DNA of 26,919 nt from JAYWDA01 sp043747555 (lineage in GTDB: Bacteria > Bdellovibrionota > Bdellovibrionia > Bdellovibrionales > Bdellovibrionaceae). The notes under the pieces are model-generated. The model saw only the letters and a program-made list of their open reading frames with translations. It did no database searches and was not told where the DNA came from. This document shows positions 15,615 through 24,491 of this stretch, one piece after another. The stretch's first letter is position 1; each line of letters begins with the position of its first letter. Location of the stretch: positions 1-26,919 of the forward strand of contig JAYTOY010000003.1 of the NCBI GenBank assembly GCA_043747555.1, read 5' to 3'. Both the position numbers and the translations under genes were made by a program.

Positions 15615-18539
15615 ATGAAGAAACGATTGATAGCTGCGATTTTGACAATCCCATTAATGGTCCTGGCTCAAAGTGGTTCGGAACCACAAGACCTTCTGAT
15701 TGATAAATTAAATCGCATCAATTTAAATCTTGCAGCCAACGATTCTTCAAAAATCCCTGTGACGTTAAGACTTGCAGATTTACTTGCTGAGCGAGCTCGG
15801 TTAGCTGCCCTTAAGGACTTGGAGGCGGGCTGCACTGACTGCCAGGCAGGTCTTAAAGATCGAAAAAAAGCTTTAGAGCTTTACAAGACAGCACTGCCGC
15901 ACGCTGGGCCAGATCAAAAAGGCAAAGTGCAAATCCAGATGGGTCATTTAAATCAACTTTTAAATAACGAAGCCGAGGCGAAATCCTTATACACAAGTGT
16001 TTTAAGCACCAGTGCGCCTGATAATATGATGGCCGAAGCTCATCTTGCCCTGGCCGAAATGGCCTTCAAAAAAAACAAACATGCTGAAGCCAAGCCTCAT
16101 TATCAGAAGGTGATGCAAACTAAAACTGCCAGCGGTCGGGGCCTTGCCGCTTACCGAACGGCTTGGTGTGATTTTTCTTTAGGGCATTATGAAGAGGCTG
16201 TGGGCGGAATTAAAAATATCTTAAAAACCCCTGAGCTGCAGACAAGGACCGCAGCAGCGGCGGTGGGCCAAGCAGATCAAGGATTTCTAGAAGAAATATC
16301 CCGAGATCTGGCTACTTTTTTAGCACGAAAAAGTTTCTCAAAATCTGAACTTGAACAAGTTTACAAGCTGAGTCCTGAATCGACTCGGTTAAGTAATGTT
16401 TTGCAATTGGCTAATGAGTTTGAAAGAACAGGTAAAAAAGCAGAAGCTGTCGAAGTCTGGACCTATGCTTTAGAAAGAGTTTCGACGCCGGCTTTGAAAT
16501 TAGATGCTTTAGTTCATTTGGCCCCTTTGAAATATAAAGAAAATCAAACCGACGAATCACTAAAATCTTTTGAAAGTGCCTTGAATCTTTGGAGTGAGCT
16601 AAAGGGTTGCGGCGATAATAACTGCGCTGAAAAACAAAAGATTCTAAGAAACTTTTTGGTGAATTGGAACCAGTCTGAGAAAAAAGCGCCTTCTGAAAAC
16701 TTACAACGTGCTTATGTCGCCTTCACACAAGTTTTCCCAGAAGACACACAGGCCCAGCTTTGGGGCGCACAGGTAACGGTAGCTCGTAAAGATTGGACGC
16801 AGTCTGCAAAATTTTTCCGGACAGCCATCCAAAATCAAGAAAAAAATTCTGCTAAAATGGTCGAGCTGGAATCCACTTTATTGTCATTCCTAGAAATAAG
16901 TGAAGTTTCCAAGCAAGAGCCTTTATGGCAGGAAGCTTCGCAAGCCTATTTACAAAAAAGCCCCACTCGCTCTAAAGCTTTCGAAGTTCGTTATCAGCAA
17001 GCTAGAAAAACTTACGAGCTGGGAGATAACTCCAAAGCCGCTGATCTTTTACATACCATCGCATTAGAAAAGGGCGCCTCTGATTCTTTGCGAACGCAAG
17101 CGGCTCACTTATCTTTGGATGCTTTAGGGCAATTAAAAGACGAAGCCAGAATGCAAACTTGGTCGGCTGAGTACGCTCAAACTTTTAAAGGATTAGCAAA
17201 AGACTTTAAAGAAATCTCACAAAAAACTTTATTGTCTCAAACCGCTCGTTTAGCCACTTCTGATTCTGAGGCCGCATGGCAGACGTTAGTTAAAATGAAT
17301 GCATCCGAGGCTTCGCCGGCGGATAAAAAGATTTATTTAAAAAACAAAATCGTACTGGCTGAAAAAACAAAGCGCTGGAGTGAGGCGGGTCAAGCTGTTG
17401 AAGAGTATCTGGTGCTGCCAGGCTTAGCAGTTGAGGAGAAGGAATTTGCCCTTTCTCAAAAGACCTGGCTAGCAGAGTTGCGACTAGATTTTCCAACGGC
17501 ATTAAAGTCCTTCGAAAAAATGAATGCACCAGCCATCCCAGCAGATCAAAAGTCTTTAAAGTTAGCTCTTTATGCTGATCTTGCAGGGGTCGACAGCAAA
17601 GCTTACTATCAAAAGTTTTTAGGGCAAACTAAAGAGGCCGATCTGAAAACTGAGATCGCATCTCAGTTAGTTCGGAATAGCTCGCAGCCAGAAAAAGAAT
17701 TGCAGCAGCAATTAAGTTTTCTAAAATCTAAGCCTGAACTTTTGGGTCGAATGTACACAGAAATTTACGTGAAGCATCCGACGGATAAAAATTTAAAAGC
17801 AGCGCTGGCTGATCATACGATTGATGCGACTTTGTGGGGCCAAACTTTGTGGCGCCTAGACTATTTCCAGAACTTTAAAACCGCCCAGAAAACTGTGACA
17901 AGCGCAAAGCTTGATTCAAGCACGCAAAAAGCGTTAACCAAAACGATCAAATCCCGCGCCCGAGATTTGGAATCTGTTGAAAAATTAGCAGCCGTAGCCA
18001 TCAAAAAAGGCGACTGGTCAGCACAAGTTGTGTCGCTTTCAGTTTTAACAAAAGAAAATCAACGTTTTTACGAAGAGCTTATGTCCTTACCGATCCCAGC
18101 TGGTTTATCTCCTGATGAAGAATCACAATACATGACGATATTAGGTCAGCAGGCGGCGCCTTTTAAGACCAAGGCGGATCAAGGGCAAGCTAAGCTTTCC
18201 GAGTTTTGGAATAGTCAGTGGAAAGATTCTTTAAGAAAATCCGCAAATGAAGCTGGCGAATTTCATTCGCTGATTGCGCAAGAAATTGAAATGGTTTCCA
18301 GTGTGGCAACCCTAGAGAATCAAAAAGTACTTGCGACTTTTGTAACGCCAGCTGTGACTGCTGATAAACCGAATTTTAAAAATATAGAGCTGGCTCGAAA
18401 TGAAGTTCGGCAAGCACCCTTTGATCGCCAGAAATTGGAAAAACTTTTAGATGTCGAAAAAACGTCAAAGAATTTTGCCATGGTTCAGTACCTGGAAACG
18501 CGAATTAAGCAGTTGAAAGAAAAAGGGAGTCAGCCATGA
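15615..18539 (+). CDS. Large exported TPR protein (GltD/GltE-like)
   Basis: The 974-aa protein starts with a signal peptide (1-18, cleavage near VLA) and is alpha-helical almost throughout. Clear TPR-like repeats occur at about 80-205 (for example AEAHLALAEMAFKKNKHAEA, 140-159, and AAYRTAWCDFSLGHYEEAV, 178-196). Weaker ones appear at 265-325 and 450-500. It is probably a periplasmic scaffold that links the inner-membrane motor to the outer-membrane module. Cysteine pairs stand at C73/C76 and in GCGDNNC near residue 330. By position (before a small protein and a GltG-like gene) and type it corresponds to GltD or GltE of Myxococcus; the two cannot be told apart here. AGAGGG precedes the ATG. 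Its stop overlaps the next ATG. Confidence 0.8.
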   Translation: MKKRLIAAILTIPLMVLAQSGSEPQDLLIDKLNRINLNLAANDSSKIPVTLRLADLLAERARLAALKDLEAGCTDCQAGLKDRKKALELYKTALPHAGPDQKGKVQIQMGHLNQLLNNEAEAKSLYTSVLSTSAPDNMMAEAHLALAEMAFKKNKHAEAKPHYQKVMQTKTASGRGLAAYRTAWCDFSLGHYEEAVGGIKNILKTPELQTRTAAAAVGQADQGFLEEISRDLATFLARKSFSKSELEQVYKLSPESTRLSNVLQLANEFERTGKKAEAVEVWTYALERVSTPALKLDALVHLAPLKYKENQTDESLKSFESALNLWSELKGCGDNNCAEKQKILRNFLVNWNQSEKKAPSENLQRAYVAFTQVFPEDTQAQLWGAQVTVARKDWTQSAKFFRTAIQNQEKNSAKMVELESTLLSFLEISEVSKQEPLWQEASQAYLQKSPTRSKAFEVRYQQARKTYELGDNSKAADLLHTIALEKGASDSLRTQAAHLSLDALGQLKDEARMQTWSAEYAQTFKGLAKDFKEISQKTLLSQTARLATSDSEAAWQTLVKMNASEASPADKKIYLKNKIVLAEKTKRWSEAGQAVEEYLVLPGLAVEEKEFALSQKTWLAELRLDFPTALKSFEKMNAPAIPADQKSLKLALYADLAGVDSKAYYQKFLGQTKEADLKTEIASQLVRNSSQPEKELQQQLSFLKSKPELLGRMYTEIYVKHPTDKNLKAALADHTIDATLWGQTLWRLDYFQNFKTAQKTVTSAKLDSSTQKALTKTIKSRARDLESVEKLAAVAIKKGDWSAQVVSLSVLTKENQRFYEELMSLPIPAGLSPDEESQYMTILGQQAAPFKTKADQGQAKLSEFWNSQWKDSLRKSANEAGEFHSLIAQEIEMVSSVATLENQKVLATFVTPAVTADKPNFKNIELARNEVRQAPFDRQKLEKLLDVEKTSKNFAMVQYLETRIKQLKEKGSQP

Positions 18540-18793
18540 AAGTTACTACCGTATTATTTTTAGTTCTTGTGACAGGATCTGCCAGTTTCGCAGATAAAAA
18601 ATCCACTTCCGAGAACCAAGGCCAAGCAAAGACTGAAATGTCTCACAATTTTGAAGATCTGCTAGTTCAAGGTAAATATCATTTCACGGACGAAGCCGTA
18701 TCCACTGTCGAAGAAGATAAAGTTTTAGATTCTTTATTAGGATTAAGAGCCGATTTTAAAGATCGCATGGTTCAATCAGCTGAGCAATTTTAG
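18536..18793 (+). CDS. Small exported protein, positional candidate for GltF
   Basis: The 85-aa protein has a signal peptide (about 1-19, cleavage near SFA) and a short mature part of about 66 residues that is charged and probably helical. There are no cysteines and no known domain. It overlaps the preceding TPR gene by ATGA, with GGGAG 7 nt upstream, and is followed by the GltG-like gene after 8 bp. In Myxococcus the order E-F-G is known for glt genes, so this is where GltF would be. The assignment is by position only. Confidence 0.7.
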   Translation: MKVTTVLFLVLVTGSASFADKKSTSENQGQAKTEMSHNFEDLLVQGKYHFTDEAVSTVEEDKVLDSLLGLRADFKDRMVQSAEQF

Positions 18794-18801
18794 GGGATAT
18801 G

Positions 18802-19920
18802 ATGGAGCAAAAGCTTGTTCTACAGGATGTAGATGGAAAAGTTTTAAGAGCTTTCAATTGGCAGGGACAGCCCGTGCAAGTCATTCGCCGGCAAGATACC
18901 AACAGATTAGAACTTGTTGAAAACTTAGCAGAGCTTGAAGAGCAAGAAATCGTCTTTGAAAATTTAGGTGAAATGACAGCCGGTTCAAAAGCTCCCTTGA
19001 TGTTAGGAAAGCTGGGCGGCTTGCATTTTGTTGATACCGTAGCAAATACCCACATTGATAGAAACAATCCTGACGAGCAGGCGACTGTCTGGCGTTGGAC
19101 TTTGCTGGGGCTTTTTGCTTTATTTATTTTACTCAGTGCGGGTCTGCAGTTTGTTCCTTTAAGCACAGCTAAGATTGAAGAAGAGCTTAAACAGCAAGTT
19201 GTAAAAATCGTGCAAAATTTGAAAAAACCGGAAGTGGTCAAGGCTCTACCGACTTCAACGATGAAAGAAAACACGCCAAAACCTGTGCAAAAAGCGGTTT
19301 CCATCAAAAGATTGGGAGCTTTGTCTGCCTTAGGAAGTTTGAAATCTGCAAATCAAAAAGCAGGATTAAATTTGAATGCCGCGCAAACGACAGCGGGACC
19401 CGGTCTTGGTGGAACGGCTGGTAGCGGTGGGATGCAAACAAATATTTACGCCAAAGGGATTGTCAGTGCTCCATTAGGAGCGGGTGGAAATGTTCAAGGT
19501 GCTGGCGGTTATGGAACCAAAGGCAAAGGCGGCGGACAAGCCGGTTACGGGTCTTTAAGTTTAGTGGGCTCGAGTGGAGCATCTTCGTTGCCGTTGGGGG
19601 CCGAAGCCACCGTCGCACAAGGTTTAGATCGCGATCAAATTGCAGCGGTGATCAATCGAAATCTAGGACAAGTTCGTTTTTGTTACGAGCAAGCCTTGCA
19701 AAGCGATCCGACAGTCAAGGGTCGGGTATCTGTTGATTTCACCATTGGTGGAAATGGTCTTGTGAAAGCCGCCGGCATTGAAAATAGCACCTTGAATGCA
19801 AAAGGTGTGGAAGATTGTATTGTCTTAAGACTTAAAACTTGGAAGTTTCCGCTGCCTGAAGGTGGCGTTGACGTCAAAGTAACTTATCCATTTGTACTTC
19901 GAAGATCGGGGCAAGGTTGA
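18802..19920 (+). CDS. gltG: GltG/AgmX-type trans-envelope protein with TonB-like C-terminal domain
   Basis: The 372-aa protein has a cytoplasmic N-terminal domain (1-96), one membrane helix (about 98-116) and a periplasmic linker. The linker includes a Gly-rich stretch (199-260). It ends in an AgmX/PglI C-terminal domain (275-366), a TonB-like fold. The domain shows its hallmarks: VRFCYEQAL with C294, PTVKGRVSVDFTI, and a second Cys C339 before LKTWKFPLPEGG and VTYPFVL. Such proteins span the envelope and transmit motor force to outer-membrane partners. The N-terminus here is not the zinc-ribbon/GYF type of GltJ, which favours GltG. ATG 18802 gives better spacing from AGGGGA than ATG 18799. 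Confidence 0.82.
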   Translation: MEQKLVLQDVDGKVLRAFNWQGQPVQVIRRQDTNRLELVENLAELEEQEIVFENLGEMTAGSKAPLMLGKLGGLHFVDTVANTHIDRNNPDEQATVWRWTLLGLFALFILLSAGLQFVPLSTAKIEEELKQQVVKIVQNLKKPEVVKALPTSTMKENTPKPVQKAVSIKRLGALSALGSLKSANQKAGLNLNAAQTTAGPGLGGTAGSGGMQTNIYAKGIVSAPLGAGGNVQGAGGYGTKGKGGGQAGYGSLSLVGSSGASSLPLGAEATVAQGLDRDQIAAVINRNLGQVRFCYEQALQSDPTVKGRVSVDFTIGGNGLVKAAGIENSTLNAKGVEDCIVLRLKTWKFPLPEGGVDVKVTYPFVLRRSGQG

Positions 19921-19921
19921 T

Positions 19922-21109
19922 ATGAACATGAAAAATTTAGTAATTGGTTTTATAGGTGTAGGTCTGATCAATGTCGGTTTAAGTGGTTGCGGTTGGCAAC
20001 AAAACCCTTTGGATGGCAAAGGTAATATTTTAAAAGAGGCCAGGCCCAATACGGGAGGTGGTGAAAAACCCAAAGGTGATTCATCAGATTTAATTTATAT
20101 CGAAGCTCCTGATGCCGTTACTTTTATCGAAGGTAAGAAAGAAACGATTTCCGTAGAAACGCATATTTCCCAGCCTGGATTTACAAACGTCGATCTAGTG
20201 ATTGATAATATGAGCGATTTTCGTGGGGCCTCTTACGATGGTCGCCTGAAAAAATTTGAATGGGCGCCGCCCCTAGGAACTGTGACGGATGGGCTATCGA
20301 TTAATTTAGAGCTCAGTCTTCATGTGACTGCAAGAAACCCTAAGACAAATATCGTCTATACTCGCGATAAAAAAGTTTTGTTTGTTGTGCAACGAAGTCC
20401 GCAAGACCCACAAGTCATGGCGATCAATTTTCCAACGACGACAAAAATTCGTGAAGGTGGCGTTTATCCATTCAGCGTCACGGCAAAAGATATGGACTCG
20501 TCTTCGGCTGGCAGCAATGCGACAGGTCCAGAGCTTGCGATTTTAAATCCGACAGTGGATCAAGTTTCTCTGGCAAGCTTTGTAAAATTTAAAGGCCGCA
20601 CGGGCGATGCGACAACCCACATTTACACCTCTAACTACGAATTAGATTTAAGGGGTGTCGAGCTGACGAATTCATCAAGAGCGGCTGGATTTGTTGTCGA
20701 AGCGATCAGTCAATTTGGCCGGCGCAGCGCTATGGTGCCTTTGGCCAAAACAATCTACACAAATCTTTCTTCGCCTTTATCAACATGGGTGGATACAAAA
20801 ATCTTGAAAAACAATCAAGTCAACGTCATTCCTTTTATTGTTTATGATTCCAAAGGCGAGACGATGATTTCACTAGACCGGAACGACAATGTTCCCGTTG
20901 GTGGATCGATCGATTGTCCGCAGCGCTTGGCCACAGGAGCTTTAGAGTGCACATTCACTTGGACGCCGTCGATGGACCCAGCCAAGCTTCCTGGAAATGG
21001 AACTATCAAAATGGTTGTGACCTCGTTTAATCGCGATCGTTCAGACACCGACACAAATCAGTCATCACTGCAGCTTTCTTACCAAGTTATCTCGGGGAGT
21101 AAACCATGA
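19922..21109 (+). CDS. Lipoprotein of the gliding operon (GltK-like position)
   Basis: The 395-aa protein has a lipoprotein signal peptide with lipobox LSGC (C23); the next residues (GWQQ) lack Asp at +2, so outer-membrane sorting is likely by the E. coli rule. The rest looks beta-rich with Ig- or cadherin-like spacing: two similar stretches start near residues 55 and 155, and DRNDNVPVGG lies near 320. A cysteine pair occurs in the last quarter (IDCPQRL..ALECTFTW). The ATG at 19922 has AAGG 5-6 nt upstream; the open frame extends upstream to 19892, inside gltG, without signal sequence logic. Directly before an outer-membrane barrel gene, it occupies the place of GltK, but I cannot show sequence homology. 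Confidence 0.75.
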   Translation: MNMKNLVIGFIGVGLINVGLSGCGWQQNPLDGKGNILKEARPNTGGGEKPKGDSSDLIYIEAPDAVTFIEGKKETISVETHISQPGFTNVDLVIDNMSDFRGASYDGRLKKFEWAPPLGTVTDGLSINLELSLHVTARNPKTNIVYTRDKKVLFVVQRSPQDPQVMAINFPTTTKIREGGVYPFSVTAKDMDSSSAGSNATGPELAILNPTVDQVSLASFVKFKGRTGDATTHIYTSNYELDLRGVELTNSSRAAGFVVEAISQFGRRSAMVPLAKTIYTNLSSPLSTWVDTKILKNNQVNVIPFIVYDSKGETMISLDRNDNVPVGGSIDCPQRLATGALECTFTWTPSMDPAKLPGNGTIKMVVTSFNRDRSDTDTNQSSLQLSYQVISGSKP

Positions 21110-21813
21110 AATCAATTTTAGTCTCAATGGTCATTCTAGCGTCGGCCCTTTCATCCCACGCCGAAGTTGAAAAAGATTTTGACGGTTTGGGTGGAAATAA
21201 AATTCTTTTAGAAAAAGCCAAAGCCATTAATCCCGGAACTGAAATTTCAGTCGTGCAAGAGCGCACCGTTTCCCGCCGAAATCGTTGGGAGATTGCTCCT
21301 GAATATTCTGGAAGCTTAGGGGGTGACGCTTATGTAAAAACCATGAATGCTGGATTAAACGTTCATTACCATATCAATCCAAAATTTTCTTTGGGCCTAA
21401 AATACAACCAAAGTTTCAATAAATTGACTCCGGAGGGTGAAGCCCTGATTGCTCGCGCTTTAGACGATTACAATAAAAATTCTTCAAATCCGACAGCCGC
21501 TGTTCCTGCCATCAATTATCAAAAAGAAGAAAAAATGGTGTTTGCTGACTGGTACCCAATTTATGGAAAAGTAAACTTATTTGATCGAGTGGCCCAGTTT
21601 GATGTGTATGGATTAGCTGGAGTCGGCACAGTCACTTTGCAAAGTGGTGATGCTTCAGCCTATTCTTTAGGTGGCGGCCTTGGTATTTGGTGGTCAAAAA
21701 ACTTTTCTACCCGAGCTGAAATGCGCTATCAAACTTACAAAGCGCCATTTTTTGATGGCGAAAAGTCTATGGACTTAGCCTTAGGTTCCATCCAAATGGG
21801 ATGGATTTTATGA
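21106..21813 (+). CDS. Outer-membrane beta-barrel protein (GltA/GltB/GltH-like)
   Basis: The 235-aa protein has a signal peptide (cleavage after SHA, about residue 19). It then shows amphipathic beta strands with alternating aromatic residues (YVKTMNAGLNVHYHINPKFS; RVAQFDVYGLAGVGTV; SLGGGLGIWWSKNFSTRAEM). It ends in a hydrophobic strand at the C-terminus. This is the pattern of small 8-stranded barrels of the myxobacterial outer-membrane type. In the Glt system such barrels (GltA, GltB, GltH) form the outer-membrane module. GGGGAG precedes the ATG; it overlaps the lipoprotein gene and the next TPR gene by 4 bp each. Confidence 0.78.
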   Translation: MKSILVSMVILASALSSHAEVEKDFDGLGGNKILLEKAKAINPGTEISVVQERTVSRRNRWEIAPEYSGSLGGDAYVKTMNAGLNVHYHINPKFSLGLKYNQSFNKLTPEGEALIARALDDYNKNSSNPTAAVPAINYQKEEKMVFADWYPIYGKVNLFDRVAQFDVYGLAGVGTVTLQSGDASAYSLGGGLGIWWSKNFSTRAEMRYQTYKAPFFDGEKSMDLALGSIQMGWIL

Positions 21814-23399
21814 TATTACAAAAAACATTATCAGGAATTCTTTTCCTGGCCGTTTTAAGTCTTGGTTCGACATCTGCGAACGGACAAGACCTTGAAAACT
21901 TGTTAGCTTCATCAAGCGATTCAAAAGCAGCGACAAAAAGTTCGATGATGGCCGATATTTTAAAAGGTCTTTTGAAAACGCCCACAGCGGAACAGAATCA
22001 TCTGCTTCGACTATTAGAGGAATCAAAGTGGACCGAAGCTTTGATTCAGTGGAAGCCAGCCTTTGGGAATTCAAACTTATCAAGGCAAGATGATTTCCGC
22101 GCCTTCAAATCTTTATTGATGTTCAAGAATGCAATGACAGTGACGGCCTTAGAAGAACTTTTTTTAATTAAAGAGCCAAAAAAAATTCATATGCAGATTT
22201 TAAACCAGTGGCGTGAAGCGGCGGGGCCCACTCACCCGGCATGGCAAGTTGCAAAGCTTGACTGGAAGACGTCTTGGACTGAAATTTTTGGCGTGTCCAC
22301 AGAAGTTCGCGTAAAGTCTGCCGATCAATCTTTACCGCACGATCTGAAAGGACTTCAACAGCTGTCAAAGCTTTCCCCAGTGGAATCCCGCGAGCGCGCC
22401 TTAATGGATTGGAATATCGCTTTACTGCATGGTCAAAAAGATGAAACAAAAGCGGCAGCTGTGATTATCAGTTCACTGATGAAAGCAAAAAATAATCTCA
22501 TTCCAGAAGATCTATTAAATATTACAGCGGGACGCTTGCTTTATCAAAATGGCTATTTTGAAGCGGCGCAAAAGTACTATGATAAAATTCCAAAAGGCTC
22601 TGATTTTTTTCCGCAAAGCCAGGAAGAAAAAGCATGGGCTTTTTTAAAACGGGGACAGCCGAATGACGCTGTGGCCGTCACCCAAACATTGGTGAATAAA
22701 GCTTTCTCTGGCCAAGTCGGTCCTGAAGCTTGGTTTGTTCGATCTTTAGGTCAGCTTAAAGTTTGCGATTTCGGAGCATCCTTAGAAACTCTTAAAAGTT
22801 TTTCAGTCGAGTTTAAAGAGCGCGCTATGGGATTAGAGAAAATTTCAAAACAAGGCAACAGTTCTGAAGTGAACCAAGCCCTTTTGAAAATGAAAGACGG
22901 CGGCCTTAATCTAGCAGAGATGGCGCAAATTTCAAAATCATTGCCGCGAGCTATGGTCCGCGATGAGCGCCTCAGACAAATGATGAAAGCCTTCGCCATT
23001 TTAATAGAGGAATCAAACTCAGCCGCACAAGCTTCAGCCACTTCAAATGTGTCTGGACTGCAAGGTGAATTCGAAACCATTAAAAATAATGCCGACCAGC
23101 GGGCAGCGCGAATGAAAGCGCAAGCGGTGAACCGTGTGCAATCGCTAGCAGCACAAGATCTTAAAGAAACAAAAACGATTTTAAATAAGCTTCATATTGT
23201 TGAAGCCGAAGTGATTCAAAGAGTTGAATCAACCACAAAGTTATCACAAGCAGCAAGCCAAGAAATCCGCAGTGGAAAAACCGGTAGCCAAGCGGCCGAT
23301 GTTTTAAAATTTCCTTCCGGCAGCGAAGTGTGGATGGATGAACTGACAAATTATAAAATCGATATCAAAAAGGGCTGCCAAGCTCGGAGGACACAATGA
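21810..23399 (+). CDS. Exported TPR and coiled-coil protein (GltC/GltE-like)
   Basis: The 529-aa protein has a signal peptide (about 1-24, SANG before Q). A helical repeat region follows, with a recognisable TPR pair at about 238-325 (TAGRLLYQNGYFEAAQKYYD, then EEKAWAFLKRGQPNDAVAV). The PEAWFVRSLGQL..C pattern after it is shared with TPR proteins of gliding clusters. The C-terminal part (about 400-500) is a predicted coiled coil rich in Gln, Ala and Glu. It is probably periplasmic, attached to the outer-membrane module as GltC is. ATG 21810 makes a 4-bp overlap with the barrel gene; ATG 21801 is an alternative that adds three residues. Its stop overlaps the VWA gene. Confidence 0.78.
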   Translation: MILQKTLSGILFLAVLSLGSTSANGQDLENLLASSSDSKAATKSSMMADILKGLLKTPTAEQNHLLRLLEESKWTEALIQWKPAFGNSNLSRQDDFRAFKSLLMFKNAMTVTALEELFLIKEPKKIHMQILNQWREAAGPTHPAWQVAKLDWKTSWTEIFGVSTEVRVKSADQSLPHDLKGLQQLSKLSPVESRERALMDWNIALLHGQKDETKAAAVIISSLMKAKNNLIPEDLLNITAGRLLYQNGYFEAAQKYYDKIPKGSDFFPQSQEEKAWAFLKRGQPNDAVAVTQTLVNKAFSGQVGPEAWFVRSLGQLKVCDFGASLETLKSFSVEFKERAMGLEKISKQGNSSEVNQALLKMKDGGLNLAEMAQISKSLPRAMVRDERLRQMMKAFAILIEESNSAAQASATSNVSGLQGEFETIKNNADQRAARMKAQAVNRVQSLAAQDLKETKTILNKLHIVEAEVIQRVESTTKLSQAASQEIRSGKTGSQAADVLKFPSGSEVWMDELTNYKIDIKKGCQARRTQ

Positions 23400-24397
23400 G
23401 AAATTTATTAATTATTTCATTGGCCACGATGGGTTTATTTTCGTGTACAAATCCAAGCTCTGTTTTGGGCTTACCGCCAGTGACGACAGGTGAAAAAATT
23501 TCTGACAATGGCGTTGAGGTGTTTGATCCAAGTGTGGATATTTTATTTGTTATTGATAACTCGGGATCGATGGAGCCACATCAGACTAACCTCTCAAATA
23601 ATGTGAACCGTTTTATTCAAGGTTTTATTAAAAAGAATGGCCTTGATTTTCATATCGGCGTTGTGACAACTGATATGGATAATTCTGGCTTTGGACGTAA
23701 TGGACCCTGTTGCGGAGTATTAACCGGAAATCCTCAATTCGTGCAGCCATCAACACCTAACTTTGCGCAAGCACTATCTAGAAATATGGTGGTAGGAACT
23801 CTTGGTTCGGCTGAGGAGGAGTCTTTTGGACCTGTTATTGCCGCGCTGATGGAGCCAAATCTATCTGTTGGAAATATCAACTTTTACCGACCGAAAGCCC
23901 ATCTTGCAGTTATTTTTGTGACTGATGCTGAAGACCAAACTCAAGTGGCTGTAGACAGTTTTTTAAATTTTTTGGTGGCCCTAAAAGGCGATTCTGCAAA
24001 AGTTAGCGTTTACGGAGCGATTGTGCCTTCTTCTGATACACATTGCGATCGTGACGAACCTTCGAGAACTCCACGACGCATCGAAGATTTGCTGAGCAAA
24101 GTTTCAAACGCTGGGAATAATATTATGAGTTTATGTTCTCCGGATTATGGAAATCGCTTGGCTTCTTTGGGAGACGATTTATTGAGGCGAGTGGGTTCTT
24201 TGATTTATCTCAACCGTCGGCCCGTTTCAGGAACAATCCGCGTCAACTTTGGTTCGCAAAGTATTCCTGCGGATCCTTCTGTTGGCTTTCGCTACGATTC
24301 TTTCAGAAATGCGATTATCTTAGGCGAAAAAATTGTTTGGTCCAATCAACCCGCAGGAACCAAAGTGCAAGTTTCCTACGAAGCGGCCGCCGAATAA
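23396..24397 (+). CDS. VWA-domain lipoprotein, CglB-like candidate adhesin
   Basis: The 333-aa protein has lipobox LFSC (C17) and a von Willebrand A domain (about 47-275). The MIDAS metal site is present: D54-N-S56-G-S58, a candidate Thr near T135 and D177 in FVTDAED. Four further cysteines lie in the domain (C105, C106, C217, C247). The 60 C-terminal residues (YLNRRPVSGTIRV onward) look like a small beta domain. In Myxococcus the VWA lipoprotein CglB is the surface adhesin of Agl-Glt focal adhesions and works with GltA, GltB, GltC and GltK. Here the gene closes an Agl-Glt-like operon, overlaps the TPR gene by ATGA and has GGAGG 5 nt upstream. The CglB identity is inference from domain, lipidation and context. 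Confidence 0.85.
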   Translation: MRNLLIISLATMGLFSCTNPSSVLGLPPVTTGEKISDNGVEVFDPSVDILFVIDNSGSMEPHQTNLSNNVNRFIQGFIKKNGLDFHIGVVTTDMDNSGFGRNGPCCGVLTGNPQFVQPSTPNFAQALSRNMVVGTLGSAEEESFGPVIAALMEPNLSVGNINFYRPKAHLAVIFVTDAEDQTQVAVDSFLNFLVALKGDSAKVSVYGAIVPSSDTHCDRDEPSRTPRRIEDLLSKVSNAGNNIMSLCSPDYGNRLASLGDDLLRRVGSLIYLNRRPVSGTIRVNFGSQSIPADPSVGFRYDSFRNAIILGEKIVWSNQPAGTKVQVSYEAAAE

Positions 24398-24491
24398 TAG
24401 AAGTGTGTTCAAATCCTAACAAAAACTTAACCAAATATTTTCTTGCGTGACAAATTACTTTGCGGCCTAATGGCCTCTAAGGAGATTAATC

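Noticed and set aside
24133..24450. 105-aa plus-strand frame within the VWA lipoprotein gene
   Set aside because: It lies in another frame of a well-supported gene, has no ribosome site and no recognisable features.
24449..24466. Sigma-54-like promoter TGACAA..TTTGC before the porin gene
   Set aside because: The GG of the -24 element is missing and the spacing is one base too long.
24443..24471. Sigma-70-like boxes TTGCGT-17-CCTAAT before the porin gene
   Set aside because: Matches are weak (3/6 and 4/6), and the start site would fall on the ribosome-binding site.
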